DNA of 33,453 nt from Chlorobium sp. (GCA_028277485.1 JANQGE010000072.1:1-33453); one strand, 5' to 3'. Positions 15,579 to 24,869 are shown, numbered from the stretch's first letter. The notes: a model not told the origin generated them from the sequence alone. Numbers and translations are program-made.

Positions 15579-16490
15579 TCATTTTCCAATCAGTACCGAG
15601 GCACCTTGGCTATCCCCCATAATGATTACCTTGGAGTTCTCTGATTTTACCAGGTTCTGCAATGCCTTGATCCGCTCATACTCAAGCAACTTGTTCGTCA
15701 GAGAGCGGGTAAGGATCTGCTGGTAATCGGAAATCCCCCTGGCTTCAACACGTTTTCTTTCGGCTTCCTGAGTTTCTTTCTGCAAAACAAACTGCATTTT
15801 CTGGGCTTCCTGTTCTGCATTGATCTTGGCCTCGATTGCCGCTTTGACGGAAGGCGGGAGGGAAATGTTGCGTACAAGCAAATTTTCAAGAATGATGCCG
15901 CGCCTTTCAAAGTCAACTTTAATACTTTCGAAAATTTTTGTCTGGAATTCCTCCCGTCTCTTCGAGTAAAGATCTACAGCGTTGTAGATAACGGCATTGT
16001 CCCTGATGCGTGTACGAGCGGTCGGGCGAACGATTTTATCGATATATGAAAGCCCGGGCCCGATCTCCCGCCGTATTTCAGGAGCCTGCGGGGGGTTGAT
16101 TCGGTAAAGGACGGTCATGTCGATGGTAACTTCAAGACCGTCGGCGCTCAGTACCCTGATCGGGGCATCGCTCAGCTGGGAAAGCTCGGTCTCGGTTCCG
16201 GACATGGTATAGGTCTGGGTGGTAATGTCAAAAAACTCAACCTTCACAAGGGGGTTGATGATGTTGAGCCCGCTGGTGAGGACGTCTTCCTGCACCTTTC
16301 CAAAAAGAACCTGTACACCAACCTTGCCGGGTTCGACAATTCGAACGCTTGCCGTCAGGATGCCCAGAATTATGGCGAATATGCCTCCTATTTTAAACAG
16401 CCCGGAGAAACGGAGGAGTGAAGGATTAAGGGATCGTGCAGTAATTCCAATAAACAAAAGGACGATTCCAAGAAATAACAATGAAGTCAT
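15579..16490 (-). CDS. SPFH/prohibitin-family membrane protein (HflC-like)
   Basis: SPFH proteins form large membrane-bound rings that shape microdomains or modulate proteases such as FtsH. The 303-residue product has two N-terminal hydrophobic segments (about 3-18 and 33-50). The SPFH/PHB domain follows (IVEPGKVGVQVLFGKVQEDVL onward), and a long charged helix (about 205-265, with AAIEAKINAEQEAQKMQ) typical of prohibitin coiled coils. No HflK partner is adjacent, so it resembles a stand-alone prohibitin homologue rather than an HflKC pair. Repeat mosaics flank it on both sides, so its transcription unit looks monocistronic. The specific target is unknown. Confidence 0.88.
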   Translation of the reverse strand: MTSLLFLGIVLLFIGITARSLNPSLLRFSGLFKIGGIFAIILGILTASVRIVEPGKVGVQVLFGKVQEDVLTSGLNIINPLVKVEFFDITTQTYTMSGTETELSQLSDAPIRVLSADGLEVTIDMTVLYRINPPQAPEIRREIGPGLSYIDKIVRPTARTRIRDNAVIYNAVDLYSKRREEFQTKIFESIKVDFERRGIILENLLVRNISLPPSVKAAIEAKINAEQEAQKMQFVLQKETQEAERKRVEARGISDYQQILTRSLTNKLLEYERIKALQNLVKSENSKVIIMGDSQGASVLIGK

Positions 16491-16649
16491 GATTGATGCT
16501 GATTTGTTGCATTATTGATGATTCGTTTAACTCTTCAAGTCAAGAGAAGCTCTGTCCCTGCAAACCTGTTTTTTTGATTCACAGAATAATGTAAGGTAAT
16601 ATTTTTTTGTTCCAGCATGCGGACGCTCCTTTTTCGCACCGACTCGTTG
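16491..16649. other. Non-coding part of the gap upstream of the SPFH gene
   Basis: This is AT-rich sequence with no supported gene. It probably carries the SPFH promoter, reading on the minus strand, but no convincing -10/-35 pair was found. The short ORFs that run from here into the repeat are not credible. Confidence 0.4.
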
Positions 16650-16805
16650 CCAACTGCCTGCCGCTGAAAAACCAGAGTTTCTGTCCATGCCTTTTCTTTC
16701 GGGGTTCGGCGTCGCTATCGGAATCGGTATCGAAACATTTTTAAAATTTGCCAACTGCCAACTGATTCCCTCTTGTCACTTGTTTCTCGTCACTATTCTT
16801 TCGCC
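16650..16805. repeat. Repeat mosaic 3, inverted long copy P
   Basis: From ccgctgaaaaaccagag (16661) to ccaactgattccctc (about 16771) this is a reverse-complement copy of 22089-22217, with about five differences over the central 96 bp. It also contains tgccaactgcc units and ends in a reversed gtgac module (tcttgtcacttg...cgtcac). It lies between the 3' end of the M16 gene and the SPFH gene. Confidence 0.93.
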
Positions 16806-16824
16806 CTGCACTGAAATTCCTGGA

Positions 16825-19767
16825 TCAATAGCCGAAAATCTCCTCAAGGGTAAGTGTTGTAACCTTTCCATACCGGCTCAGGGTTTCCAGGTCCAAGTTT
16901 TCTGTTTTACCCAGTACCAGCAGCGAGTATTTTTTATCGGCAAACCGCTGACGGTGGAATGCCGCAATATCCTTAAAGCCGAGATGCTTGACCTTTTCAT
17001 AGATATCCTTGCGGATATCATGGTTCAGGCCGAGTTTTTCAGCTTCCTCACGGGTAAAGAGTATCTTTGTTCTGGTCAGACGGTCGGTACGGATTTTTCT
17101 GTGTATCCCGTTTTTGGCGGACGTGAAAAGCTCCGGCGACTCGGGAAGCTTTTCCAGCAGTTCGGTAATACCTGTAAGTGCTTCGGGAAGTTTGTCCGCC
17201 TGAGTACCGATATAGCTGAAAATATAGTGGTGTTGATCCTTGTCTTTGGGTATGCGGTAGACCGAGAATACCGAATAGGCAAGCGCCTTGGCTTCACGAA
17301 GCTCCTGAAAAACAACGGATGACATACCGCCGCCGTAATACTCGTTGAAAAGTGTGATCAGCGGTATCTGGGAAGCATCGTAAAGCTTGTCTCTGGAAAG
17401 CATGAGAATTTCGGCCTGTGTCATGTCGTAATCAACAACGTAGACCCGGTTTTCTTCCTGTGCAATCTCCCTGAAAGGTTCGATTTCGGGAACCGGGGCA
17501 AGCTCCTGTTTCAGATGCTTTGACTCCCGAAGTTCCGCTGCAAGCGTTTCTGGTTCAGCCGGTCCATAGTACAAGGCTCGGTGGCGGTAGTGCATAAGAC
17601 GGTTTATTTCTGCAAACAGATCCTCCGAAGATATCCTTTTGAGTTCTTCATCATCAAGCACGTTGGTGAAAGGTGACGAAGCACCGTACCTGCCGTAGTT
17701 GTACATGGCCTCGAAAAGAATTTTCCGCTTGGAAAGTTTATCGTCGGCCCGTTCTTTCAATACCCCGGCCTTGAGTTTTTCCAGTGCCTCGGCATTTGAT
17801 TGTGCATCAGTCAGCAGAGCTTCGAGCATTTCAAGTGCGGCGGAAAGGTTCTCCTGAAGGCCCGAGAGTTTCAGGTAAAGGTGGTCGTCAGCCGTGTAAG
17901 CCGAGAAGCTTGCGCCTATCTTATACATTTCCTGGTTGAACTCCACCGGGTTGAGTTTTGAGGTGCCGAGGTAACTGAGGTAATTCAGCGCCAGATCGAT
18001 TTTTTTGCTGTAATTGCTCCCGATATCGAACACGTAGTAAAGTGAGAAGAGATCGTTTTCGTTGTTCTTTACGGCGTAAAGCGGTACGTCTGCGGTTATG
18101 TTGCGCGTTTGAATGTCGCGTTTAAAATCGAGAAATGCCGGGTCAATCTCCTCCGTTTTCCGGGAAAGTATGCTTTCAGCAAATGCCGATGTCCTGTTGC
18201 GGTTGACCTTGAGAGGCGTTATCGGCGGCTTCTGGATTTTGGGTGATTCCATATCCTTGCCGTGTTTCTTGTAAATGGCGACATAGTTATTACCGTACTG
18301 TTCACTGGCAAAAGCTGAGATCTCCTTCTTTGTGATGCGGCTCAACCTGTCGATTCTGCCGGTTACACTGCTCCAGTCGAGACCGAGCACAAACGCGTCA
18401 ACAAAAGTCTCCGAACGTCCCTTGTTGGTTTCATAAGTCTTGAGCTCTTCGAGTTTCAGGTCGTTGATAACTGCCGTGAGCAGCCAGTCCGGGTAGCTGC
18501 CTTCCTTGACTTTTTCGACCTGTTCAAGCAGCAGCTCCCTGACCTCGTCAAGGCTTTGTCCTTCACGAGGTTTGGCGCTCAGAATATGTGTTGCGTAATC
18601 CTTCATTTCCACTACCATCGAGCTGGCGTCGAGTACTTTCTGTGCCTGGTTAAGGTTGAGGTCGATAAGCCCGGCTGTCTGGTTATAGATGATTTTATCG
18701 ATAAGCATAAGGAAATCCATGTCCCGTGAGCCAGCCCCGCTGAATCTGAAACCGATGACAAGTTCCTCGGCTTCAGGACCCAGGACTTCTGTGATGATCG
18801 GTTTCCTGATCGGGTCTTCGGCTGGCGGGACAAATTCCGGTACCGGTTTCGGTTCCAGTTTCGAGAACTTTGCATCGATCAGCCTGATGGCTTCATCCGG
18901 GTCGAAGTCGCCCGCTATACAGATGGCCATGTTGTTTGGCACATACCATGTGCGGTAGTACTCGATGACATGTTTAATCGAGGGGTTTTTCAGGTGTTCA
19001 GCCTCACCGATGGTTGTTTGCGTGCCGTAGGTGTGTTTCCGGAACAGCCCCGCATAAAGATTTTCCCAGATTTTCCGGCTGTCGCTATCCATCGTCATGT
19101 TTTTTTCTTCATAGACCGTTTCAAGCTCGGTATGAAACAAACGCATTACCGGGTTGCGAAACCGTTCGGCTTCGATCGAGAGCCATTTTTCGAACTGGTT
19201 GGCAGGAATGTCATTCAGATAAACCGTCTGCTCGACCCAGGTATAAGCGTTTGTTCCCCTTGCTCCGATTGAGCTGAGCAGTTTGTCGTACTCGTTCGGT
19301 ATGGTAAGTTGCGCGGCAAAATTAGACGTGCTGTCGATCTGCCGGTAAATATCCGCTCTTTTGTCCGGGTCGTCGGTTGAACGGTACTCTTCATAAAGGT
19401 CTATAATTTTCTGCAACTCGATTTTTTCCCGCTCGTAATCAAGAGCCCCGATAGAATCCGTGCCTTTGAACAGCATGTGTTCAAGGTAGTGCGCAAGACC
19501 GGTGGTTTCCGCCGGATCGTTTTTGCTCCCGGCCCTGACGGCTATCGACGTGTATATCCTCGGTTCATCCCTGTAAGGGCTCATGTAAACGGTTAAGCCG
19601 TTTTCCAGGGTGTAGATTCTTGTGTGCAGAGGATCGTCGGGTACGGAAACATATGAAAACTGTTTTTCAGGGCGCATAGCAGTACATGATATTAGATGAA
19701 GTAAGGCGATGCCGGTGATACAGATGGTGACCAGGCGGAAAAACGGAAGATATAGAAACAAAAACAT
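16825..19767 (-). CDS. M16-family zinc metallopeptidase, two-domain lipoprotein (insulinase/pitrilysin type)
   Basis: The product is a periplasmic or outer-membrane-anchored zinc peptidase. I choose the ATG at 19765-19767. It gives a 980-residue protein with a lipoprotein signal (hydrophobic segment, then LISC, Cys28), whereas the upstream start at 19851 adds 28 unlikely residues. No Shine-Dalgarno supports either. The inverted zinc motif HYLEH (His93, Glu96, His97) lies in GLAHYLEHMLFKGT, with the distal acidic ligand in ELETVYEEK (about 214-221). The second half has a non-catalytic M16 domain, so the protein carries both halves of the peptidase chamber in one chain. It diverges from uvrB. 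The natural substrate is unknown. Confidence 0.92.
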   Translation of the reverse strand: MFLFLYLPFFRLVTICITGIALLHLISCTAMRPEKQFSYVSVPDDPLHTRIYTLENGLTVYMSPYRDEPRIYTSIAVRAGSKNDPAETTGLAHYLEHMLFKGTDSIGALDYEREKIELQKIIDLYEEYRSTDDPDKRADIYRQIDSTSNFAAQLTIPNEYDKLLSSIGARGTNAYTWVEQTVYLNDIPANQFEKWLSIEAERFRNPVMRLFHTELETVYEEKNMTMDSDSRKIWENLYAGLFRKHTYGTQTTIGEAEHLKNPSIKHVIEYYRTWYVPNNMAICIAGDFDPDEAIRLIDAKFSKLEPKPVPEFVPPAEDPIRKPIITEVLGPEAEELVIGFRFSGAGSRDMDFLMLIDKIIYNQTAGLIDLNLNQAQKVLDASSMVVEMKDYATHILSAKPREGQSLDEVRELLLEQVEKVKEGSYPDWLLTAVINDLKLEELKTYETNKGRSETFVDAFVLGLDWSSVTGRIDRLSRITKKEISAFASEQYGNNYVAIYKKHGKDMESPKIQKPPITPLKVNRNRTSAFAESILSRKTEEIDPAFLDFKRDIQTRNITADVPLYAVKNNENDLFSLYYVFDIGSNYSKKIDLALNYLSYLGTSKLNPVEFNQEMYKIGASFSAYTADDHLYLKLSGLQENLSAALEMLEALLTDAQSNAEALEKLKAGVLKERADDKLSKRKILFEAMYNYGRYGASSPFTNVLDDEELKRISSEDLFAEINRLMHYRHRALYYGPAEPETLAAELRESKHLKQELAPVPEIEPFREIAQEENRVYVVDYDMTQAEILMLSRDKLYDASQIPLITLFNEYYGGGMSSVVFQELREAKALAYSVFSVYRIPKDKDQHHYIFSYIGTQADKLPEALTGITELLEKLPESPELFTSAKNGIHRKIRTDRLTRTKILFTREEAEKLGLNHDIRKDIYEKVKHLGFKDIAAFHRQRFADKKYSLLVLGKTENLDLETLSRYGKVTTLTLEEIFGY

Positions 19768-19820
19768 ATAATGTACAATGTCTTGGGAAATGCCAAACTG
19801 TTTGGATAACCTGAAGTTGA

Positions 19821-19952
19821 GTGATTGCTCGAATATACCGTAACACCCCACTGGTTACCGCCAACATTGAAAGCTATGTTAAAACGCTCAACGTAGCATG
19901 GTACAATCCCGAGAAAGAACTAACAAATTTTACAAATAGTTTTAATAGTTGA
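19821..19952 (+). pseudogene. Possible 43-codon ORF or gene remnant before uvrB
   Basis: From a GTG at 19821 to TGA at 19952, the plus strand reads 43 codons, including ANIESYVKTLNVAWYNPEKE, with a protein-like composition. There is no ribosome-binding site. It is too short to identify, and it sits in the M16-uvrB divergent gap where the promoters should be. It may be the tail of a decayed gene or chance. Confidence 0.2.
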
Positions 19953-20024
19953 ATATTCAGTGCCGGGAGGCAGATTAGAAATAGTTACAACGGTGTCTCT
20001 GAGATTTTTGAGATTTCCATCGTT

Positions 20025-22085
20025 ATGGAGAAACCAGACGGCGCAATGGAAAGGAACGGCAGCGTGTACAGAATTGAAAGCAGCTATGAACCCAAAGGTG
20101 ACCAGCCGAAGGCGATTCGGTTGCTGACTGAAGGTGTCCGGAATGGGGAGCCCTGCCAAGTACTGCTCGGGGTAACCGGTTCCGGAAAGACTTTCACGAT
20201 GGCAAATGTTATCGCTGCAGTTAAAAAGCCTGTGCTGGTTATCAGCCATAACAAGACTCTCGCAGCACAGCTTTACGGCGAACTGAGGCAGTTTTTTCCT
20301 TATAATGCAGTGGAGTATTTCATCAGCTATTATGACTTTTACCAGCCGGAAGCGTATATCCCCTCGATGGACAAGTACATCGCCAAGGACCTGCGGATAA
20401 ACGATGAGATCGAGAGGCTCAGGCTCAAGGCAACCAGTGCACTGCTCAGCGGCCGGAAAGATGTCGTTGTTGTAAGCTCGGTGAGCTGTATTTACGGTCT
20501 CGGCTCCCCCGAGGACTGGAAGTCGCAGATTATCGAACTTCGCACGAACATGGAAAAAGATCGTGAGGAGTTTCTGCAGCAGCTTGTTTCGCTTCACTTT
20601 GTCCGTGATGATATGGAACTTGCCCCGGGCAAGTTCAGAGTGCGCGGTGATGTTATTGATCTGGTGCCGATGCATGAAGAAACAGCGTTGCGGGTCGAGT
20701 TTTTCGGTAATGAGATAGAGCGTTTACAACTGTTCGACCATAGAAGCGGTGAGAGCCTTGACGATCAGGAGTATGCTTTTGTGTATCCGGCACGGCAGTT
20801 TGTAGCAGAGGAGGAAAAACTTCGGCATGCCATGCTGGCAATAGAAAACGAGCTGGCAGAACGTTTAAACATGCTGCGTGCGGAAGACAAGCTTGTCGAA
20901 GCCCGCCGGCTGGAAGAGAGGACCCGTTACGATATCGAGATGATGAAAGAGCTTGGCTATTGTTCAGGGATTGAGAATTATGCGCGCCACCTTTCAGGCA
21001 GAAAAGCCGGGGAGAGACCATATTGTTTGCTGGATTATTTTCCTGATGATTATCTTGTCGTAGTTGACGAGTCGCATGTTACCTTTCCCCAGGTCCGCGG
21101 CATGTATGCGGGGGACCGTTCCAGAAAGACCATTCTTGTTGAATACGGGTTCAGGTTGCCTTCAGCGCTGGACAACCGTCCGTTGCGTTTCGAGGAGTTT
21201 GAGGCCATGGTGCCGCAGATGATATCTGTTAGTGCTACGCCGGGGGAGTATGAGCTCAGGCGTACGGGCGGGGCGGTGGTCGAGCAGCTGGTAAGGCCGA
21301 CAGGCCTGCTCGATCCGGAAATCGCAGTTCGCCCCGTCAATGGGCAGATCGATGATCTTCTCGAGGAAATTCGGCAGCATACAGAAAAAGGCTTCAAGTG
21401 CCTGGTTATGACTCTGACCAAGCGCATGAGTGAGGATCTCCATGGTTTTCTCACGAAAACAGGTTTGAGGTCCCGATATCTCCATTCGGAAATAAAAAGT
21501 CTTGAGAGGATGCAGATACTCAGGGAACTGCGTGCAGGGGATGTCGATGTTCTTGTGGGGGTCAACCTTTTGCGCGAAGGTCTGGACCTGCCTGAGGTGT
21601 CTCTGGTGGCAATCCTCGACGCCGACAAGGAAGGGTTTCTCAGGGACAGCAAATCCCTGATGCAGATAGCCGGCCGGGCCGCACGCAATGTCGAGGGGCA
21701 GGTGATATTCTACGCCGACCGGATAACCGATTCGATGCGTACGGTCATCGAGGAGACGGAACGTCGCAGGGCTGTTCAGCAGAGGTTCAATCGGGAGCAT
21801 GGAATTATTCCCGCCTCTATCGTCAAATCGGTTGACCAGGTGCTTGATACAACCGGTGTTGCCGATGCCGAGGAGCGGTTCAGAAGAAGACGCCTGGGGC
21901 TGGAACAGCGTTCCCAAAGGGTATTCGGGGATCTGGTCGGTTCTCTGGGCAGGGAGGATCTTTATGCCATGGCGGAAAACCTGAAACTGGAGATGCAGGA
22001 GGCGGCCGAGAGCATGGAGTACGAGAAAGCAGCATACCTTCGCGATGAAATAACGAAACTTGAGCAAGCTGCATCGGAAAAGTAG
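20025..22085 (+). CDS. uvrB: Excinuclease ABC subunit B
   Basis: UvrB is the damage-verifying helicase-like subunit of nucleotide excision repair. It receives DNA from UvrA and recruits UvrC. The 686-residue protein has Walker A GVTGSGKT (49-56), the damage-probing beta-hairpin region (EYFISYYDFYQPEAYIPSMD), DESHVTFPQ with the Walker B acidic residues, helicase motifs V/VI (VGVNLLREGLDLPEVSLVAI and QIAGRAARN), and a C-terminal UVR motif (LKLEMQEAAESMEYEKAAYL) that contacts UvrC. The start could be the ATG at 20025 or the in-frame ATG at 20046. Neither has a clear Shine-Dalgarno. The stop is followed at once by repeat mosaic 4. Confidence 0.97.
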   Translation: MEKPDGAMERNGSVYRIESSYEPKGDQPKAIRLLTEGVRNGEPCQVLLGVTGSGKTFTMANVIAAVKKPVLVISHNKTLAAQLYGELRQFFPYNAVEYFISYYDFYQPEAYIPSMDKYIAKDLRINDEIERLRLKATSALLSGRKDVVVVSSVSCIYGLGSPEDWKSQIIELRTNMEKDREEFLQQLVSLHFVRDDMELAPGKFRVRGDVIDLVPMHEETALRVEFFGNEIERLQLFDHRSGESLDDQEYAFVYPARQFVAEEEKLRHAMLAIENELAERLNMLRAEDKLVEARRLEERTRYDIEMMKELGYCSGIENYARHLSGRKAGERPYCLLDYFPDDYLVVVDESHVTFPQVRGMYAGDRSRKTILVEYGFRLPSALDNRPLRFEEFEAMVPQMISVSATPGEYELRRTGGAVVEQLVRPTGLLDPEIAVRPVNGQIDDLLEEIRQHTEKGFKCLVMTLTKRMSEDLHGFLTKTGLRSRYLHSEIKSLERMQILRELRAGDVDVLVGVNLLREGLDLPEVSLVAILDADKEGFLRDSKSLMQIAGRAARNVEGQVIFYADRITDSMRTVIEETERRRAVQQRFNREHGIIPASIVKSVDQVLDTTGVADAEERFRRRRLGLEQRSQRVFGDLVGSLGREDLYAMAENLKLEMQEAAESMEYEKAAYLRDEITKLEQAASEK

Positions 22086-22217
22086 TGACGAGGGGGAATC
22101 AGTAGGCAGTTCGCAGTTGGCAGTAGGCAATTTTAAGAATGTTTCGATACCGATTCCGATAGCGACGGCGAATTCCGAAAGAAAAGGCATGGACAGAAAC
22201 TCTGGTTTTTCAGCGGC
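22084..22217. repeat. Repeat mosaic 4, long copy Q
   Basis: It starts inside the uvrB stop codon (tagtgacgaggggg) and runs through ggcagtt/ggcagta units. The main block (22141-22217) holds ttcgataccgattccgat, agcgacggcg, ggcatggacagaaactc and tttttcagcggca. It is the inverted partner of 16661-16771. Similarity seems to fade gradually beyond 22217 rather than stop sharply. Confidence 0.93.
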
Positions 22218-22307
22218 ATACGGTAGCAACGCTGACGAAATTGGGGAAAAGGGTATTTGATTCAGGAGGATGTAGCCGAATATGAACCTGAAATAAATGA
22301 CAGCAGT
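22218..22307. other. Non-coding stretch inside the uvrB-rel gap
   Basis: No gene or clear motif is seen. Short matches to the far end of copy P (gcaacg, cgaaa, gggaaaa) suggest it may be a diverged continuation of that repeat. Confidence 0.35.
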
Positions 22308-22460
22308 TCTTGAGTCGGAAATCGGGGTCGGTATCGGGTTTCGGGGTCGAAAAAGCAGTGACAAGTGACGAGTTACAAGGGGGAATCAGTTGGCAGTCTT
22401 CAGTTTACATGGACTTTTTGCTTTTGAATTTTGATTTGTCGCTTGTTTACTTGTTACTAC
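22308..22460. repeat. Repeat mosaic 5 (upstream of rel)
   Basis: The block tcggaaatcggggtcgg ... ttcggggtcgaaa (about 22316-22351) repeats 8311-8345. It is followed by gtgacaagtgacgagttacaa, gggggaatcagttggcagt, and then the modules in reverse (cttttgaattttgattt, gtcgcttgtttacttgttac). The opposed gtgac/gttac modules could fold back on each other. Confidence 0.9.
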
Positions 22461-22464
22461 AGGA

Positions 22465-22496
22465 GAGCGGCATCACAATACCACAGAGGTGCCCCG
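22465..22496. repeat. AGGTGCCC-ended repeat before rel
   Basis: gcggcatcacaatacc followed by acagaggtgccccg resembles the right ends of the other family members (gcaat ... agaggtgccct). Only this end is recognisable. It lies about 55 bp before the rel ATG. Confidence 0.55.
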
Positions 22497-22548
22497 TAGT
22501 TTTAGGAAGTGAAACGGCACACAAATTTGATTATTGCAGGTATATGCC

Positions 22549-24744
22549 ATGTTAGCCCAGATTGAAAAGGCACAGTATGAGAAAATGCATGAGATTTTAC
22601 GGCTTGCCCGCCAAAATCTCAGAAATTTCGATGAGTCATTGATTCAGAGGGCTTTTTTTATGTGCTATCGGGCTCATGAAGGTGAAAAGCGGGCTTCGGG
22701 GGAGCCTTTTTTCTATCATCCCGTGGAGGTTGCCCGGATCATGTTAACCGAGCTTCCTCTTGACGGTGTGTCGGTTGCGGCCGCCCTGTTGCATGATGTT
22801 ATTGAAGACAGCGAATACACCTATGAAGACCTTGCAGCCGAACTGGGCGGTGAAGTAGCCGATATCGTGGAAGGCCTTACCAAGATATCCGGGATAATGA
22901 TCAACCGTGAAATTACCCAGGCCGAAGGCTTCCGCAAAATGCTGCTCTCCGTCGTGAAAGATGTTCGGGTTATTCTTATCAAGTTCTGTGACCGCCTGCA
23001 TAACATGAGAACCCTTGATGCACTGCCGGAGCATCGCCGCTTGAAGATCGCACTGGAAACAAGAGACATTTACGCGCCCCTTGCTCACCGCTTCGGTCTC
23101 GGAAAGATGAAAGTCGAGCTTGAGAACCTTGCGTTCAAGTACATTGACCCGGAAATGTACAAGATAATTCAGCAGAAAGTGCGTTTCAGCAGAGGCGAGC
23201 GTCTTGCCTATCTCGACAAAATGATCATGCCGATCAAGGGAGATCTCGAAAAACAGGGTTTCAACGTTGAGGTTCAGGGAAGAGCCAAGCACCTGTACTC
23301 CATCTACAACAAGATGCATTACAAAAACAAGCGGTTCGAGGATATACACGATCTTTACGGCATCAGGATAATCATCGATACCGAGCGTATTTCCGACTGT
23401 TTTGCGGCATACGGTTACATCACACAAAAATATCCTCCTCTCCCGCAGCACTTCAAGGATTATATCTCCATTCCGAAACACAACGGCTACCAGTCGCTCC
23501 ACTCTGCGATTCTGGGGCCGAAAGGAAGGGTTATCGAGGTGCAGATGAGAACGAGACGGATGCATGAGTTTGCGGAGTTTGGTGTCGCGGCCCATTGGCG
23601 TTACAAAGAGAAGGTTTCAAAAGATGATGCTACGATAGATGCTTTTCTGAAATGGGCCCGCGATCTTATCAAGGACGCAGATTCGGCAGCATCTTTCATG
23701 GAAGGCTTCAAGCTGAATCTCTACCATGACGAGATCTATATTTTTACCCCGAAAGGGGATATGAAGACCCTGCCCGCCGGCGCAACACCTATTGATTTTG
23801 CTTATGCAATCCATACGGAGATAGGTAGCGGGTGCATCGGGGCAAAAGTGAACGGAAAAATCGTTCGTCTCAATTCCGAGCTTAAATCGGGTGACCGTGT
23901 TGAAATCATTACTTCGAGAAACCAGAAGCCCAAGGCTGACTGGCTGAAGTTTGTGGTGACCCACCGGGCGCGCATGAAGATACGGTCGGCGATCAATGAG
24001 GAACGGCGTCGCCAGATCGAGAAAGGACGCAACATGTGGGAAAAAATGCTTTCCGGAACCAAGAAGCTGCTAACGGAAAACGACATTATCAAGCAGGTCC
24101 GGAAATACGGCATCAAAACGCCGGCCGATTTTTTCAGTGCTCTTGCAAACCAGCAGATCGACGGTGAAAAGGTTATACAAAGTCTCTCCGATCAGGAACA
24201 GCAGCTCTTCCTGACTGAAAGGACTGAACCCGATGAACTGCATTATGATACTTTCGCCGAACAGGCCCGGAAAGGAAGAGAGGATGAACGTAATGGCAAG
24301 GACGAGGTTGTCATCGAGGGACTGCCCAACATTGCATATTCCTACGCTAAATGCTGCAAGCCTGTTCCGGGTGACGACATTATAGGGTTTGTTACCAAAG
24401 AAGGTCTGGTGAAGATCCATCGAAAAAACTGTGTGAATGTCAGCAATGAAAGTCTTCTGAAAAGCGAGCGCGTTGTAAGCGTTTCTTGGAACAGAAAGGT
24501 CGAAACTGAATTTCTCGCAGGCATAAAGGTTGTCGGAGAGGACCGGATTGGAATCACGAACCAGATAACCGGTGTTCTTTCGAAGTCCGATACCAATATC
24601 CGCAGTATCTCCCTGCATGCCAAGGGCGGTATGTTTATAGGGACAGTGATGATTTATGTCCGCAACATAGCGCGCCTGCAATCGCTTATGGATAAAATCA
24701 GAAAAGTGCAGGGGGTTTTTTCCGTTGAACGCTTGGTGAGCTGA
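22549..24744 (+). CDS. rel: Bifunctional (p)ppGpp synthetase/hydrolase (RelA/SpoT family)
   Basis: The product makes and degrades the stringent-response alarmone (p)ppGpp. I choose the ATG at 22549 (MLAQIEKAQY, 731 residues), preceded by a weak aggt. A TTG at 22534 is also in frame. The N-terminal HD hydrolase domain is intact (His57; His82-Asp83 in LLHDVIED; Glu86-Asp87). The synthetase domain follows (RFEDIHDLYGIRIII, then NGYQSLHSAILGP and VIEVQMRT). Next come TGS (DEIYIFTPKGDMKTLPAGAT), a helical/CC region (AYSYAKCCKPVPGD), and a C-terminal ACT domain (about 655-731). An intact HD site points to a Rel/SpoT-type bifunctional enzyme rather than a synthetase-only RelA. AGGTGCCC repeats lie on both sides. 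Confidence 0.97.
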   Translation: MLAQIEKAQYEKMHEILRLARQNLRNFDESLIQRAFFMCYRAHEGEKRASGEPFFYHPVEVARIMLTELPLDGVSVAAALLHDVIEDSEYTYEDLAAELGGEVADIVEGLTKISGIMINREITQAEGFRKMLLSVVKDVRVILIKFCDRLHNMRTLDALPEHRRLKIALETRDIYAPLAHRFGLGKMKVELENLAFKYIDPEMYKIIQQKVRFSRGERLAYLDKMIMPIKGDLEKQGFNVEVQGRAKHLYSIYNKMHYKNKRFEDIHDLYGIRIIIDTERISDCFAAYGYITQKYPPLPQHFKDYISIPKHNGYQSLHSAILGPKGRVIEVQMRTRRMHEFAEFGVAAHWRYKEKVSKDDATIDAFLKWARDLIKDADSAASFMEGFKLNLYHDEIYIFTPKGDMKTLPAGATPIDFAYAIHTEIGSGCIGAKVNGKIVRLNSELKSGDRVEIITSRNQKPKADWLKFVVTHRARMKIRSAINEERRRQIEKGRNMWEKMLSGTKKLLTENDIIKQVRKYGIKTPADFFSALANQQIDGEKVIQSLSDQEQQLFLTERTEPDELHYDTFAEQARKGREDERNGKDEVVIEGLPNIAYSYAKCCKPVPGDDIIGFVTKEGLVKIHRKNCVNVSNESLLKSERVVSVSWNRKVETEFLAGIKVVGEDRIGITNQITGVLSKSDTNIRSISLHAKGGMFIGTVMIYVRNIARLQSLMDKIRKVQGVFSVERLVS

Positions 24745-24781
24745 GGCACGGGGTAAGCTGTTCAGTGCGCACAGCGAATCA

Positions 24782-24851
24782 AGGGCACCTCTGTTGTCAC
24801 CCTTCTCTATCTGCCGAACGAAGCCATCGAGGCGCGGAATAGAGGTGCCCT
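24782..24851. repeat. 70-bp element with perfect 11-bp terminal inverted repeats, after rel
   Basis: agggcacctct (24782-24792) and agaggtgccct (24841-24851) are exact reverse complements around 48 bases. It sits between the convergent ends of rel and the barrel gene, where it could act as a bidirectional terminator. Its interior (ctatctgccgaacgaag) resembles that of the element at 27984-28071, which suggests a mobile MITE-like origin. Confidence 0.85.
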
Positions 24852-24869
24852 CAATTAGCAGACGGGCCT

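Noticed and set aside
21162..22364. A 400-codon minus-strand ORF over uvrB and the repeat mosaic
   Set aside because: It lies mostly antisense to uvrB, whose motifs are unmistakable, and its N-terminal part is translated repeat DNA. The similar translation at 16.7 kb comes from the same repeat.
22744..23595. A 283-codon minus-strand ORF inside rel
   Set aside because: It is antisense to the HD and synthetase domains and has no family features. Long antisense ORFs are expected in GC-moderate genes.
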